Source: Microcebus murinus (taxonomy: Eukaryota > Chordata > Mammalia > Primates > Cheirogaleidae). Taken from it: a stretch of 64,000 nt of DNA. The stretch covers positions 58,680,001 to 58,744,000 of the forward strand of contig NC_134109.1 of the NCBI RefSeq assembly GCF_040939455.1, in the 5' to 3' direction. The notes under the pieces are model-generated. The model did not search any database, was not told where the DNA came from, and saw nothing but the letters and a program-made list of their open reading frames with translations. Shown here piece by piece: positions 11,865 through 21,375 of the stretch; the stretch's first letter is position 1; each line of letters begins with the position of its first letter. The position numbers and the translations under genes were made by a program.

Positions 11865-11884
11865 GTGCGCCATCTGCTGGCACT
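11865..11884 (-). promoter_or_regulatory. CTCF-like motif, minus strand
   Basis: On the minus strand the core reads CCAGCAGATGGCGCAC, which fits the published CTCF consensus CCASYAGRKGGCRS at every position through the S. CTCF binds such sites to anchor chromatin loops. It lies in a local CpG-containing patch (11860-11960) and I see no repeat around it. Binding is inferred from motif only. Confidence 0.6.
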
Positions 11885-12047
11885 CGAGACTCTGACTGTG
11901 CCGCCAGCAGGGACGCTTGTCCAACGCGGCCAGTACAGGAGCTGGCTGGACAGCAGCAAACCCAGCGAAGCTGTTTCCACCATCTCAGGTACTGGTGCTA
12001 AGTCATCACAGTGAACACATTGCTTTCCCAAAGGTCAGTGGTTTGGG

Positions 12048-12103
12048 TAAAAGTGTGTGTATGTGTGTGCTCGCATGCACGTGTGTGCGTGGGGGGGGGG
12101 GAT
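12048..12103 (+). repeat. TG/purine-pyrimidine repeat ending in a G11 run
   Basis: GTGTGTGTATGTGTGTG, then GCACGTGTGTGCGTG and a run of eleven G. This is a simple-sequence tract of alternating purine and pyrimidine. Confidence 0.85.
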
Positions 12104-12620
12104 CTTTAAATAGTTTTCTTCTTTGTGCCTACATTATCACCTAGGAAGAATATATAATTTATTACATCTCAAAAATTAAATGACTCTGAGATAGTACCTA
12201 TTCCAAATGAGATCCCAAGAGTCACACAACTTTCCCAAGTTAATGTCAGGACAGGACTCCAGGGCTCCTGCCTGGACACTTAGTCTTGCTACCCTAGAGA
12301 AACTGAAGGAGGCAGATGCATGTGCCAGAACAAAACAAACTTCCCAGCCAGTTTCCTAAGCTACCTGTGGACATCTTATTGACATGGGCGCTTTGGGCAT
12401 AGTTTGCAAGGAACTTTAACTTCTCTTCTTACGTCTGTATAAAAACTGTCACCTGTGTTGTAACCAAAAGCAAAAGCCCTTTTGTGCTTTATTGAACTTA
12501 CAAAAGGGGGGTGGCGGGACAAGTAGGAACAATTTCTCTTGTGATTATTTTCACTTCCCGCAGGGACAAAGATCTAGCAGTTTAAATTCATTTCTCTGCC
12601 CATTGAGAGGTCTCTGTTAG
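12104..12620. other. Mostly unassigned; weak MIR-like stretch at 12210-12290
   Basis: The segment GTCACACAACTTTCCCAAGT ... CTGCCTGGACACTTAGTCTT resembles part of a MIR on the minus strand but is too diverged to call firmly. Nothing else was seen. Confidence 0.35.
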
Positions 12621-12627
12621 CTTACAC

Positions 12628-12659
12628 AGACCAACTATTTTTTTTTAAAAAGTTGGTCT
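12628..12659. repeat. Perfect 9-bp inverted repeat
   Basis: AGACCAACT at 12628-12636 pairs with AGTTGGTCT at 12651-12659. The 14-bp spacer is T9 followed by A4 and can itself fold back. Confidence 0.85.
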
Positions 12660-12745
12660 TAGTGCAATACTGACTACTGGGTCACCTACCACTGCACCAG
12701 GAGCACTCACTCAATCTGGGGATGGGTACAGAGAAACGCTAGTGC

Positions 12746-12764
12746 CTTCCAACAGAGGGCAGTG
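12746..12764 (+). promoter_or_regulatory. CTCF-like motif, plus strand
   Basis: CCAACAGAGGGCAGTGG fits the CTCF core CCASYAGRKGGCRS with one mismatch (A at the S position). It points the opposite way from the motif at 11865, so the pair is divergent, about 0.87 kb apart. Motif evidence only. Confidence 0.5.
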
Positions 12765-12779
12765 GTGCACAGACACTTA

Positions 12780-13405
12780 ACCACCCTGCTCTGCTCTCTC
12801 CTATCTGAAAAAAAAGGGGGGGCACAGGTATAGATTCTTGCAGCTCTGAGACTGCTCTGAACAAGTGGAGCCAATCATTTTTCAGATGCCAAAATTAATC
12901 TTAAAAGTCAATGATCTGACAAGGACAAATACTAATCACGAATTCTCGTTTCCCCCAACTCATGACCCTCAGCTCCATATTCTGCCCCCAGGCCTCCCAA
13001 ATCACCGTTCTCTCACAACATGACAGAGACAAGCCTCAGATCTGCCTGAAAACAAGTCTGACAATTTTTTCGCGCCCTAGCAAAACAAAAAACACTAAAC
13101 ACAATCCAAAGAATCCCCAAGGGAAATAGCTTCAAGAATCTTGAAAATCATACCTATTTTTGTTTGTAACATGTGAAATTATTACAAGTATGTTCACCAA
13201 GAGGACTATTGATGGATGACTCACAATTTAGCTAAATTCAATGAACCACACACTGTGCCTATCCCAGTAGGTGACTCATGCATTTTTTATTTCAAGTATC
13301 AAGTGTTTGCCAAAAACAGTATTTAAAAAAAGTAATGAAAATTGTTCTGAAAGAGCTCATGAATAGGGTAGGACTACCCACCGGCAGCCTCATTTGTGCT
13401 CTGAC
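12780..13405. other. No recognised feature
   Basis: Unassigned sequence with a G7 run at about 12815. Nothing supports a gene or a repeat. Confidence 0.4.
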
Positions 13406-13414
13406 CACTTACAC

Positions 13415-13560
13415 GGGATTTGGTGGGTCTGCCCGAGCCGGGCCCACAGAGCGCTCGCCGTGGCAACGCTGGCAGGCCCAGGGCGGGCTGTGCCACTCCC
13501 CATGCGTGGCCACCGCCCGCAACGCCCACGTCTCAGCAAAGACTTGAGACCTTCGAGGGT
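13415..13560. promoter_or_regulatory. Short CpG-rich patch
   Basis: About 145 bp with many CpG dinucleotides (CCCGAGCCGGGCCCAC, GAGCGCTCGCCGTGGCAACG, CACCGCCCGCAACGCCCACG) in an otherwise AT-rich neighbourhood. It includes GTGGCAAC, half of an RFX X-box. It is shorter than the usual CpG-island threshold and has no adjacent exon that I can see. Overlapping open frames on both strands here look like base-composition artefacts. It could be a small unmethylated regulatory patch or the remnant of a GC-rich insertion. Confidence 0.4.
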
Positions 13561-14365
13561 GCCCCAGTAACATGTGTGTGTTTAGGGGTACATGCAGGTT
13601 TTGCTGAAACATATTAAAAGTAAATACATTCAATTCCTGTTTGTCTCCTATTGAGCTTACCTTTTTCCCCCTACATAAATTAAGGTTTTAATTTATAAAA
13701 ACCTTATTATCAGAGAAAAAAATGGAGGGATGAAATACAACTGAGAGGAAATAAAGGAAATGACTGCTGGTAAAGGGGCACACACTTGACTCTGACCATT
13801 AGTATTTTCATATGCACCTGCCACTGGGCTGTTCACAAAGCCCTCAGTAAGATTCTCCTTTTCTCCTCCCTTCCCTGACAAGCCAAAGGAGTTTAGAGGT
13901 CCCACTGACCAACTGATTTTCTCTTCCAAAAAATCCCTTGAGTCCACTGACTACCTAATAATATCCTCGTAAAGCTCAGAAAGACCTTACTGCATATTAA
14001 TTTGGATGTTTTAATAAATATTTACAGCTTTGAGGCATTTCAAAGGGAAAAGGATTTTTTAACACTTACAAATGCCTTTTCAAAGGATGTGGAAATGAGA
14101 GGAGATAAAGTTTCCAGTGCTGTTAGTATTTATTCCTAAAGATTACTATTGTTTTAAATCACAGACAATGACCACTTTTCAGATTATGTGTTGACTTGTT
14201 AGTTTGTTCACCACGGCATGGAAATAATGATAAAGTGTGTACTGTTCTTTTAAGGTACCTAGAGACTTCCTCCCCCCACACACCACTTCTTCCTATAACC
14301 AGGTTTTTAAAAAGAAGTGCAGCAGGAACTTAGTGGGCTGACCCAGTGCTGTGCATTCTGTGGTC
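13561..14365. other. No recognised feature
   Basis: About 800 bp without a repeat or gene that I can name. A CCCCCCACACACC stretch lies at 14272-14285. Confidence 0.4.
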
Positions 14366-14368
14366 GCT

Positions 14369-14378
14369 CCTTATAAGG
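14369..14378. promoter_or_regulatory. Perfect CArG box (SRF site)
   Basis: CCTTATAAGG matches the SRF consensus CC(A/T)6GG exactly and is palindromic. It is followed at once by a GGAACC-TACG-GGTTCC inverted repeat (14377-14392) and, 24 bp on, by an RFX-type palindrome. Binding is inferred. Confidence 0.5.
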
Positions 14379-14401
14379 AACCTACGGGTTCCTGATCTCT
14401 T

Positions 14402-14414
14402 GTTGCTTAGCAAC
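14402..14414. promoter_or_regulatory. RFX X-box palindrome
   Basis: GTTGCTTAGCAAC is a perfect inverted repeat with a one-base centre, the form bound by RFX-family dimers (GTTGC...GCAAC). RFX factors act in ciliary, neuronal and MHC gene control. It lies 24 bp from the CArG box. Confidence 0.5.
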
Positions 14415-14589
14415 ATCTACACAGATATAATTTCCATCCAGTGGATAAATCAAGTGTTTTGGGCCTCATTAACATCAAGGTAAACTGATCTCTAGATACC
14501 CGATGTAGCCAAGGATACTCGGCACTATGTAAAAGAGATGGGAGAGGTTTTTTTCCTTCTTGCATGCCTCTTCTCTTTTATTCTCTTTT

Positions 14590-14935
14590 TCTCTTATCAA
14601 TTGCTGTATAACAAACTATTCCACAACTTAGCACCCTAAAACAGCTCCTTATATTTGCATTATCTCTTACAGTTCTGGCGTTTGACAAGGCTCAGCCTGG
14701 TGGTCATGGCTTTTGCTTTTTCATGTAATTGCAGTCAGATGGTAGCAGGGGCTGGCGTCTTCTCAAAGCCAGACCGGGTTGGACATCCAAGTGGCTTCTT
14801 CCCTCAAGTGCCTGGTGCCTAGGCTGGGATGGCTGGAGCAGCCGGGGACTGGCCAGACATCTCTCTTGCCACATGGCTAGCTTGGGCTTCACAGCATTGG
14901 CTTACAGTGGGTAGGGAAGGTAGGAGAGGCAGTGG
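14590..14935. repeat. Probable old LTR or DNA-transposon repeat, family not assigned
   Basis: ATTGCTGTATAACAAACTAT, CTTAGCACCCTAAAACAGC, TCTTACAGTTCTGGCG, GTGCCTAGGCTGGGATGGCT and CTAGCTTGGGCTTCACAGCA follow the layout of a common old mammalian repeat whose name I cannot give with confidence. Open frames on both strands here (14704-14892 and 14729-14914) are shadows of it. Confidence 0.4.
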
Positions 14936-14939
14936 GAAT

Positions 14940-15396
14940 GGTCCAGTCATGGGAAGGAATATACTATCACTGACTCCTTTTTAGAATTGTTTATGCATGG
15001 TGATAATAAAAAAGAAGGCTAACTTTTAATTGATTTTAATATAGTTTTAAAGTTCTCCATAGATAATGTACTGTCTTATTCTCTGCACCCTAAGTGGACC
15101 AGTCCTACTGCCGCAGCCTTGCTACACCACTGCCTCACCACGAGGCTATCTCCTGAGAGCTGGAATGCTTGCCTGGTGCCTGGCTTCCCCCAGAACTAGC
15201 CTTCCAGGAGGACAGGTGAAATCTGTAAGCCTTCTTCTGACCTAGCCTCAGAAGTCATACAGCATCACATCCTCTGCATTCTATGGGTCAAAAACAAGTC
15301 AGAGGGCCGTCCTAGATTCATGGGAAGAAGGGTAAACAAGTGTGAGTACTAGAAAGCAGTTCCTGCGGCCAACAATTAAACCAGCCAAACGTCTTA
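14940..15396. other. No recognised feature
   Basis: About 450 bp of unassigned sequence upstream of the MaLR LTR. Confidence 0.35.
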
Positions 15397-15401
15397 GATG
15401 T

Positions 15402-15768
15402 TGCCTTAGTCCATTTGGACTCTTACAACAAAATACCATAAACTGGGTGGCTTATAAACAGAAATTTATTTCTCACAGTTCTAGATCTGGGATGTCCAAG
15501 ATCAAGGCACTGGGAAATTCAGTGTCGGGTGAGGGCCCGTTTCCTGGTTCTTAGAGAGCCCCTTCTCACTGCGTCCTCACACGGTGGACGAGACGAACAA
15601 GTTTCCCCGAGCCTACTTTATATAAGGACACTAATCCCGTTCACGAGGACTCCCCCCTCATGACCTGATCACCTCCTGAAAGGCCCCCACCTCCTAATCC
15701 CACCCCACTGGGGGATTGGGTTTCAACATGTGAATTTGGTGGGGGACACAAACATTCAGATCATAGCA
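15402..15768 (-). mobile_element. Solo MaLR LTR (MST/MLT1-type) with 5-bp target duplication
   Basis: A 367-bp solo LTR: the plus strand starts TGCCTTAGTCCATTTGG and ends CAGATCATAGCA, so on the minus strand it begins TGCTATGATC and ends GGCA, with the TG...CA ends of retroviral LTRs. Both sides carry the exact 5-bp duplication GATGT (15397-15401, 15769-15773). Internal marks (AAATTTATTTCTCACAGTTC, TTTATATAAGGACACTAATC, CCTCATGACCTGATCACCTCC) are those of mammalian ERVL-MaLR LTRs. No internal retroviral sequence is present, so the element is a recombination remnant and does not code. Confidence 0.85.
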
Positions 15769-15773
15769 GATGT

Positions 15774-16300
15774 GCAGACGGTTACCAGCAACGTGACTTG
15801 ATCCCCCATGTAGTTTGCTATCTACTGAGGGAAATAAGACTAACACCCAAACAGTAATTAACAATATCAGATGGTGCTATAACATAAATAAGGGCTGAAC
15901 TGTGTGGTGATTTAGACTGGAATATTCAGGTGGGATCAGAGAAGATATTGTGATACTGGATAGAGCACTCTCCCATTTAGCCAAACCACAAAATTCATAT
16001 TTTCTTTTCATACATGCAGTGCCACCTGTGCCTTTCCTCGCTGTATAACTATCTGATTAACACAGAGTGGTCCGCTGGAAATCAGATCTGTGGCATTAGG
16101 CAAGAGCCTGCTTCCAGCTGGACCTCCCTCACAAAAAGGCTGTCATTCTGTCCTGTCAGGATGTCATGATGCAATAACAAGGATGAACAAATTTTTTTAG
16201 ATGTTGTAACAGAGGGCATGAATTACTGTCTCAGAGAGCAGTTTTATCAAAGAGGGAAAGGAGAGCCCTAGATTGGTTCCTTTATTGAAGTAGAAGCTTG
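15774..16300. other. No recognised feature
   Basis: Unassigned; no repeat or gene named. Confidence 0.35.
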
Positions 16301-16395
16301 GCTTGGCTCAGGGAATAAAGCACACTCATGGCTATCAGATTCCAAGCTCCAAATCTGGCTCTGACCTTGGGCTGGTCACTTAACCTGCAGACAGT
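16300..16395 (+). mobile_element. Possible MIR fragment
   Basis: CAAATCTGGCTCTGACCTTG and GGTCACTTAACCTGCAG resemble the MIR core. It is short and diverged. Confidence 0.4.
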
Positions 16396-17117
16396 ACAAA
16401 GAATAAGAGTAAAGGACTTACAGGTGAATAACATTCAAAATGCATTAAATCTACCATTCTACGGCACAAAAATAACAAACAGACAATGCATTTAAGTGAA
16501 AGCAATCCTTCAAGAGTACTGACCCACTCAGATGTATCTACTTTAAAGAATATACTGGGTCCAGAATTGAATGTGCTTTAAATTAGGGCCCATACATATT
16601 TTTACCACTGAGGCACAAACTGGAAAAAAACAGCACTGGGGGAGAAAAGCCTTATGTGTAGCATGTAAGAACACTGCTTTGCTGCCTCATGGGGGAAATA
16701 AAGTTATGAGCATCATGATGAAATTAAGTTGATTTATTCCTATCATATCTAATAGGACTACTTGAAGAAAAAATCATAAAGTGTCAGGAAATAATGATTC
16801 CTACTTCAATGGTAAATAAATATGTCACAATGATATTAAATTGTTCAAGACTAGACTCTGAGAGCATAATAAAATATTTCAGATCTTAAACTTTGAGCCC
16901 AGAGCATATTTTAAAGAAATACCTTCTTTGAGGAGGAAATTTGAAAGAATCAATTATATCAGTGGAGACGTCCTTAAAGATGAATTAAGCAAATGCTTTC
17001 CTATTGTTTCCTAAGCACTTCATTAGCATGGACATTTAACAGTCAAAATTCATCAACAGGTTTTGATTTAACAACAGCTATCATAAGAGCAGATCTTTTA
17101 ATATCGTATTTTTGATG
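16396..17117. other. No recognised feature
   Basis: About 720 bp of AT-rich, single-copy-looking sequence up to the Alu at 17127. Confidence 0.35.
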
Positions 17118-17126
17118 ACTTTTATG

Positions 17127-17419
17127 GACCAAGTACAATGGCTCACGCCTGTAATCCTAGCACTCTGGGAGGCCAAGGCGGGAGGATTGCTTGAGCTCAG
17201 GAGTTAGAGACCAGCCTGAGCAAGAGCGAGATCCCATCTCTACTAAAAATAATAAAAAAAATTAGCTGGGTATGGTTTGTATGCCTGTAGTCCCAGTTAC
17301 TTGGGAAGCTGAGGCAGGAGGATCAATCGACTCCAGGAGTTGAGGTTGCTGTGAGCTAGGCTGACAAGGTACTCTAGCCCGGCCAACAGAGTGAGACTCT
17401 GTCTCAAAAAAAAAAAAAA
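17127..17419 (+). mobile_element. Alu (lemur-type), plus strand, with target duplication
   Basis: Dimeric Alu from GACCAAGTACAATGGCTCAC to an A15 tail. The left monomer has CCAGCCTGAGCAAGAGCGAG, the strepsirrhine variant of the usual GGCCAACATGG-type site. It is flanked by the 9-bp duplication ACTTTTATG (17118-17126 and 17420-17428), so its endonuclease-cut insertion site is intact. It is modestly diverged from the young copy at 38.05 kb. Confidence 0.9.
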
Positions 17420-17496
17420 ACTTTTATGAAAATCACTAGTTACTGAAAAATACATATTATTTTTTCATTAGCAGATTAATTTAACAAGTTTACCGC

Positions 17497-17672
17497 CAAC
17501 TTTTTTGTTTGTTTGTTTTGAGACAGAGTCTTACTCTGAAACCCTGGGCTAGAGTGCAGTGGCATCGTCAGAGTTCACTGCAACCTCAAACTCCTAGACT
17601 CAAGCGATCCTACCACCTCCACCTTTGAGAGTGCTAGGATTACATGTGTGAGCCACCATGCCCAGCCTCAAA
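17497..17672 (-). mobile_element. Free Alu monomer or deleted Alu, minus strand
   Basis: The plus strand starts TTTTTTGTTTGTTTGTTTTGAG and reads GCTAGAGTGCAGTGGCATCG, ACTGCAACCTCAAACTCCTA, then jumps to GAGAGTGCTAGGATTACATG and ends GAGCCACCATGCCCAGCC. The length of about 170 bp fits a free monomer, or a dimer with a large internal deletion. The junction of left-monomer middle and typical dimer end favours an internal deletion. Confidence 0.7.
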
Positions 17673-18560
17673 ATTTTTAAAACACTAAAAGTTATCTCAC
17701 AAAGAAGAAATCTGGATAAAGCTGTTGCAAAAACAGATAAAAGCATCTATTAGGCAGATTACTTTAACCTATTAAAACAATTTTGTAATTGGATTATTAT
17801 AAGAAACATAAGTATATATTCTTAATACTATTAATTGTGTTAGTCCCATTAATTAGTACGAGATGCTATAAGGAAAACAATCCATTTATCTTTAAATGTT
17901 ATAGAACAAAAATTTTTTTAAAGTCCAAATAAACTCCCCACATTCAAAGCCACAGAATTCCAATGGTCTTAATTCACTTAGTTTTAGTTAAAATGGAAAA
18001 ATTCCATTTAAATCCACAGAAAAAAGGCCATCTTTGGCTCCAGAGTGATTATTAGGCTTCAGTTTTCTGGGAGTTGCTAGTTCACCTCTCAAAATTCTAG
18101 GAAAGAGTTCCATCACCATGTCATCAAAACCTTAAATTATGTTCTGGTCCAGGCCTAGCATTATATTATTGTCCCTTAATACATTTAAAAACTGCTTTCA
18201 AGACTTGTCATTGTGGGATTTTGCTAAGGATCCAAGAGGCCCGTGGGTCTGAATAAACACATTGTGACTTCCAACCAACACCCTGGAGTCACAGCACCTA
18301 GCGTCTGCTCCTGGCTTCACCAAGTGACTCTTTCTGTGACTCTAGAACCCCTTGAAACATTTAGCATGACTCTTTCATCTGTAGATTAAGAATAAATTCA
18401 TCCCATCTTCTTTGCCACAAAGTCAGTCTCTGGAAAAAAAACAAAAATCATAATTTCTTACCTAATTTGTGATTCTTTATGGAAGGAAGTAAAATTCTCT
18501 AGGAAAATTAAGGTAAAAATATATACAATCTTTATAATATTAATAATTATCACCTCAACA
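17673..18560. other. No recognised feature; possible weak MIR near 18300-18400
   Basis: About 890 bp of AT-rich DNA. The segment around 18318-18400 (CTGGCTTCACCAAGTGAC ... TTCATCTGTAGATTAAG) is reminiscent of MIR but too diverged to call. Confidence 0.35.
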
Positions 18561-18569
18561 ATCTTTGTT

Positions 18570-19042
18570 GTATTCAAAACCCTATAGAAATTTATAATAG
18601 CCCCAAGCTGGAAACAACTCAAATGTCCATCAACAGGAAAGTAGATAGACTGTGGCATATCCATACAGTGGAATATTATTCAAGCCTAAAAAGAATGAAC
18701 TACTGATACATAAAACTTCAAAAGGTTTTTTATCTCAAAAAACCTTTTGCTGAATGAAAGAAGCCAGACTAAGAGAACATATCCTGTATAATTCCATTTC
18801 TATGAAAGCCAAACATAGGTAAATTAATCTATGGGAATGAGAATAAGATCGTGGTTGCAGAAGCCGGTAGGGCAACTGAGTAGAAAACTGCACAAGGGAA
18901 ATGGGAGGGTGTGGAAATGTTCTATATCTTATTTGGGGTGATGGTTACACAGGTATATACAATTCTCAAAACTCATCAGTATGAGCACTTAAAATCTGTG
19001 CATTTTATTGTACGTTACTTATATGTCAATAAAAGAATCTTG
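18570..19042 (+). mobile_element. L1M 3' end (L1MB/MC-like)
   Basis: Sense L1: AATAGCCCCAAGCTGGAAAC, AAATGTCCATCAACAGG and TCCATACAGTGGAATATTAT from the ORF2 C-terminus, then 3'UTR with GGGGTGATGGTTACACAG and an end near TATATGTCAATAAAAGAAT. It is 5'-truncated and parallel to the copy at 6.04 kb. It contains a hairpin at 18719-18749 where the usual L1 has none. Confidence 0.85.
18719..18749. repeat. Perfect 13-bp palindrome inside the L1 3' end
   Basis: CAAAAGGTTTTTT (18719-18731) pairs exactly with AAAAAACCTTTTG (18737-18749) across a 5-bp loop. At the same place other L1 copies have a non-palindromic run, so one arm appears to be an inverted copy of the other. Confidence 0.8.
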
Positions 19043-19300
19043 CCAAAATAACTCCTTTAGGAGTTACAATTTTCTGAGGACTCTTCTCCAGACCGTAAGA
19101 ATTGATTGTGAGCTAATAATAGTATTCACCTCTGGGGAAAAGAAATGGGTACCAGGATTAGAGTTATTGGTCAAAGGGGACTCTAGCCTCATCTGTAATA
19201 GTTTTCATCACTTTAGCACCTTGCTCTTTTCACTTCTGTCTGGGAGATCAATTTATACTGGTATATGGAGCTGCCTCATTATTTTTAAAGGTAATATAGT
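19043..19300. other. No recognised feature
   Basis: The frame at 19008-19418 (136 codons) crosses an L1 end, unassigned DNA and another repeat, so it is not a gene. Confidence 0.4.
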
Positions 19301-19805
19301 TGTGTCAGCCAGGGTTCAATCAAGGAAGCGAAACCACTTAAAGTTATGGTGTAAGAGATATATTATAGGAATTAGACCCTATGCAAGTGTGGGAGGAACT
19401 GGGGGAGTAAAGATCTGAGAAAGCAAGTTGGTGTTTCTGAGGAGTCGCTAACTCGCCAATCTGAGAAGCCAGGTACATCAGCCGCAAATGGGACCGCGAA
19501 GGGGAAGCTGGGGGAGAGCCTGGGGGAAGCTGTTCCCTCTGCAGGTCTGCAGCAAAGCACCAGTCAGGGGGAAAGTTGGGCATGAAGCAAAAAGAATGAG
19601 CGCTTGCTGGAAACCACCAGCACCTCTATGTCTGTCTGTCTCCCCACTAATCCCCACACCTTTAAGAGAGTAACGGGTGCTGTTCACTTCCACCTTTCAA
19701 ATCTCCCACTAATTCCACTTTTGGCCAATTCTAACTCAGAATTTTAAAGAGAAAGGGATTCTGGGAAATGGAGTTCTAGCTTTGCCCAGTTAACCTGGTA
19801 CAATC
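19301..19805 (+). repeat. Probable old LTR-like repeat, family not assigned
   Basis: TGTGTCAGCCAGGGTTCAAT, AGAGATATATTATAGGAATT ... GGGATTCTGGGAAATGGAGT are phrases of common old mammalian repeats. It could be an LTR (starting TGTG, ending near TGGTACA), but I found no target duplication. Four overlapping open frames in this block are composition artefacts. Confidence 0.35.
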
Positions 19806-20155
19806 TAGCATGGTAGTATTTCTTTGTATGGCTTTACCATAAATTATTTAATCAGTCACCTATTGATGAACATTTGGATTGTTACCAAGCTTCTGCTATT
19901 ACAAACAGTGCTGCAATAATATCTTTGTCAATGCCCATGCATACATGCAAGAGTACATCTGTAGAACACACCCCCAGGTAAGTATTGGTCCAGATTGATC
20001 GAAATGTCTATACTTGGTCATGTGGCCATGGAGGTGGGGCTCCAAAATTGGACTCAGCGTGTGGGGGGCTTACCATTATACTCAGAGAGTAAGTTCTATG
20101 ACTTACCATGTAGGTATCATGTAGGTGCTATGACTTCCATAGCAGGTACTACAAC
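19806..20155 (-). mobile_element. Probable old minus-strand L1 fragment, weak
   Basis: Between 19840 and 20000 the phrases TCACCTATTGATGAACATTTG, ATTACAAACAGTGCTGCAAT, AGAGTACATCTGTAGAACA resemble the complement of an L1 ORF2 end and 3'UTR. It is short and diverged; beyond 20010 I see nothing. Confidence 0.45.
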
Positions 20156-20160
20156 TACCA

Positions 20161-20226
20161 TGTAGTTTTGGCTTCCCCAAAAGCCAAAACTTTGGGGAAC
20201 TTTGACTTAGGGAAGCCAAAACTACA
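20161..20226. repeat. Nested inverted repeats (17-bp perfect outer arms)
   Basis: TGTAGTTTTGGCTTCCC (20161-20177) is exactly complementary to 20210-20226. Inside, AAGCCAAAACT (20181-20191) is a second partner for 20164-20174, and CCCCAAA (20175-20181) pairs with TTTGGGG (20191-20197). The left arm can therefore pair with either of two partners. CATGTAG copies lie just upstream (20107, 20119, 20159). Confidence 0.85.
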
Positions 20227-20229
20227 TTG

Positions 20230-21105
20230 TTCAAGTGAAGGAAAACAGTTCCTAAAAGGAAGGCAAACACTTTTTATAGATTACAGTTTTTCAGCCTTGG
20301 CACTATTGACATTTTGAACTGAATAATTCTTTGTTGTCACAACAAAAATGTCTTCTGAAAGGCAAAATCATATATACACTCCCTGTTCCCCCATTGAGAA
20401 CCACTGAAAAAACACAACAGATTTCCACCATATTTTTGTTGTGAAAGATAAATCTTACTTGGCATGAAACGAACAGATAAATTTAGAAGTAGAGGAAATC
20501 GCTGTGCATAATAAGGGAAGAAAGATCTAGAGTTTGGGGGTGACAACCTAGATAAAAAGGAGTTAAGGATATCAAACAGAGGAAAAAGTAATTGAGAGAA
20601 AGAAGCTCACAAGACAGGAAAATAACATCAGGAGTTGGAATATGCGTGCCCAAAAGAGAAACTATTTCGAAAATTTTAGCATTTTAATTTTTCCCTCAGG
20701 CTCTAAGAACAATCATTTTAAACATTGTATTAATTTTTTTTCTAATTTGAAATTCTTTCCTTTAACCCCAAATCTTCAGGAAAAGTTCTTTACATATAAC
20801 CCCTTTATGTTAGTGGTACTTTGGGGATAAGAAGAAAAAGATAATGTCCAAAAATAAAGAGAAAAGAGAGCAAATGCACAGACAAGATGCTGCAAGGCAG
20901 TAGGATCAGAAGAAGAATGTCTCAGAACACAAACACCTTCAGGAAACCACAGAAATATTGGGAAGAAGGTACATGAACTCCCCGCTTCACGTGCATGGGG
21001 TCTTGACCCATTTTATGAGGCTGTTAAAAGAAAGGTTGACTGCAGGAGGCAGGTGAACTTAGAAACGTGATATATATTTTTATTATATGCATAAAGAGAG
21101 ATCTG
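20230..21105. other. No recognised feature
   Basis: About 870 bp of unassigned AT-rich DNA. The small open frames at 20337 (minus) and 20642 (plus) look random. Confidence 0.35.
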
Positions 21106-21375
21106 GAATGGTGTATAGGGGCCTGGTATATAATTAAGAGCAGGAACTCTGGAGTCAGATGGCCTGTGTTTGAATCCCAACTCTGCCACTTAAAACTATG
21201 TACCTTTGTGAAAGTTATTAAATCCTTTGAGACTTCATTTCCTCCTCTGTAAATAGGGAAATAATAATACTTACCTGGTAGGGTTGTCATGAAGATTAAA
21301 TGAAATGTAATTGTAAGGTGGTCAGATAAGAGCTTAGCATATATAAAATGCTGTACAAGGGCTTGTTAAATAATA
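21106..21375 (+). mobile_element. MIR SINE, near full length
   Basis: The MIR order is complete: TTAAGAGCAGGAACTCTGGA, GTTTGAATCCCAACTCTGCC, CTTTGTGAAAGTTATTAAAT, ACTTCATTTCCTCCTCTGTA, AATAATAATACTTACCTGGT, AGGGTTGTCATGAAGATTAA and a poor 3' end. The open frames on both strands here are shadows. Confidence 0.9.
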
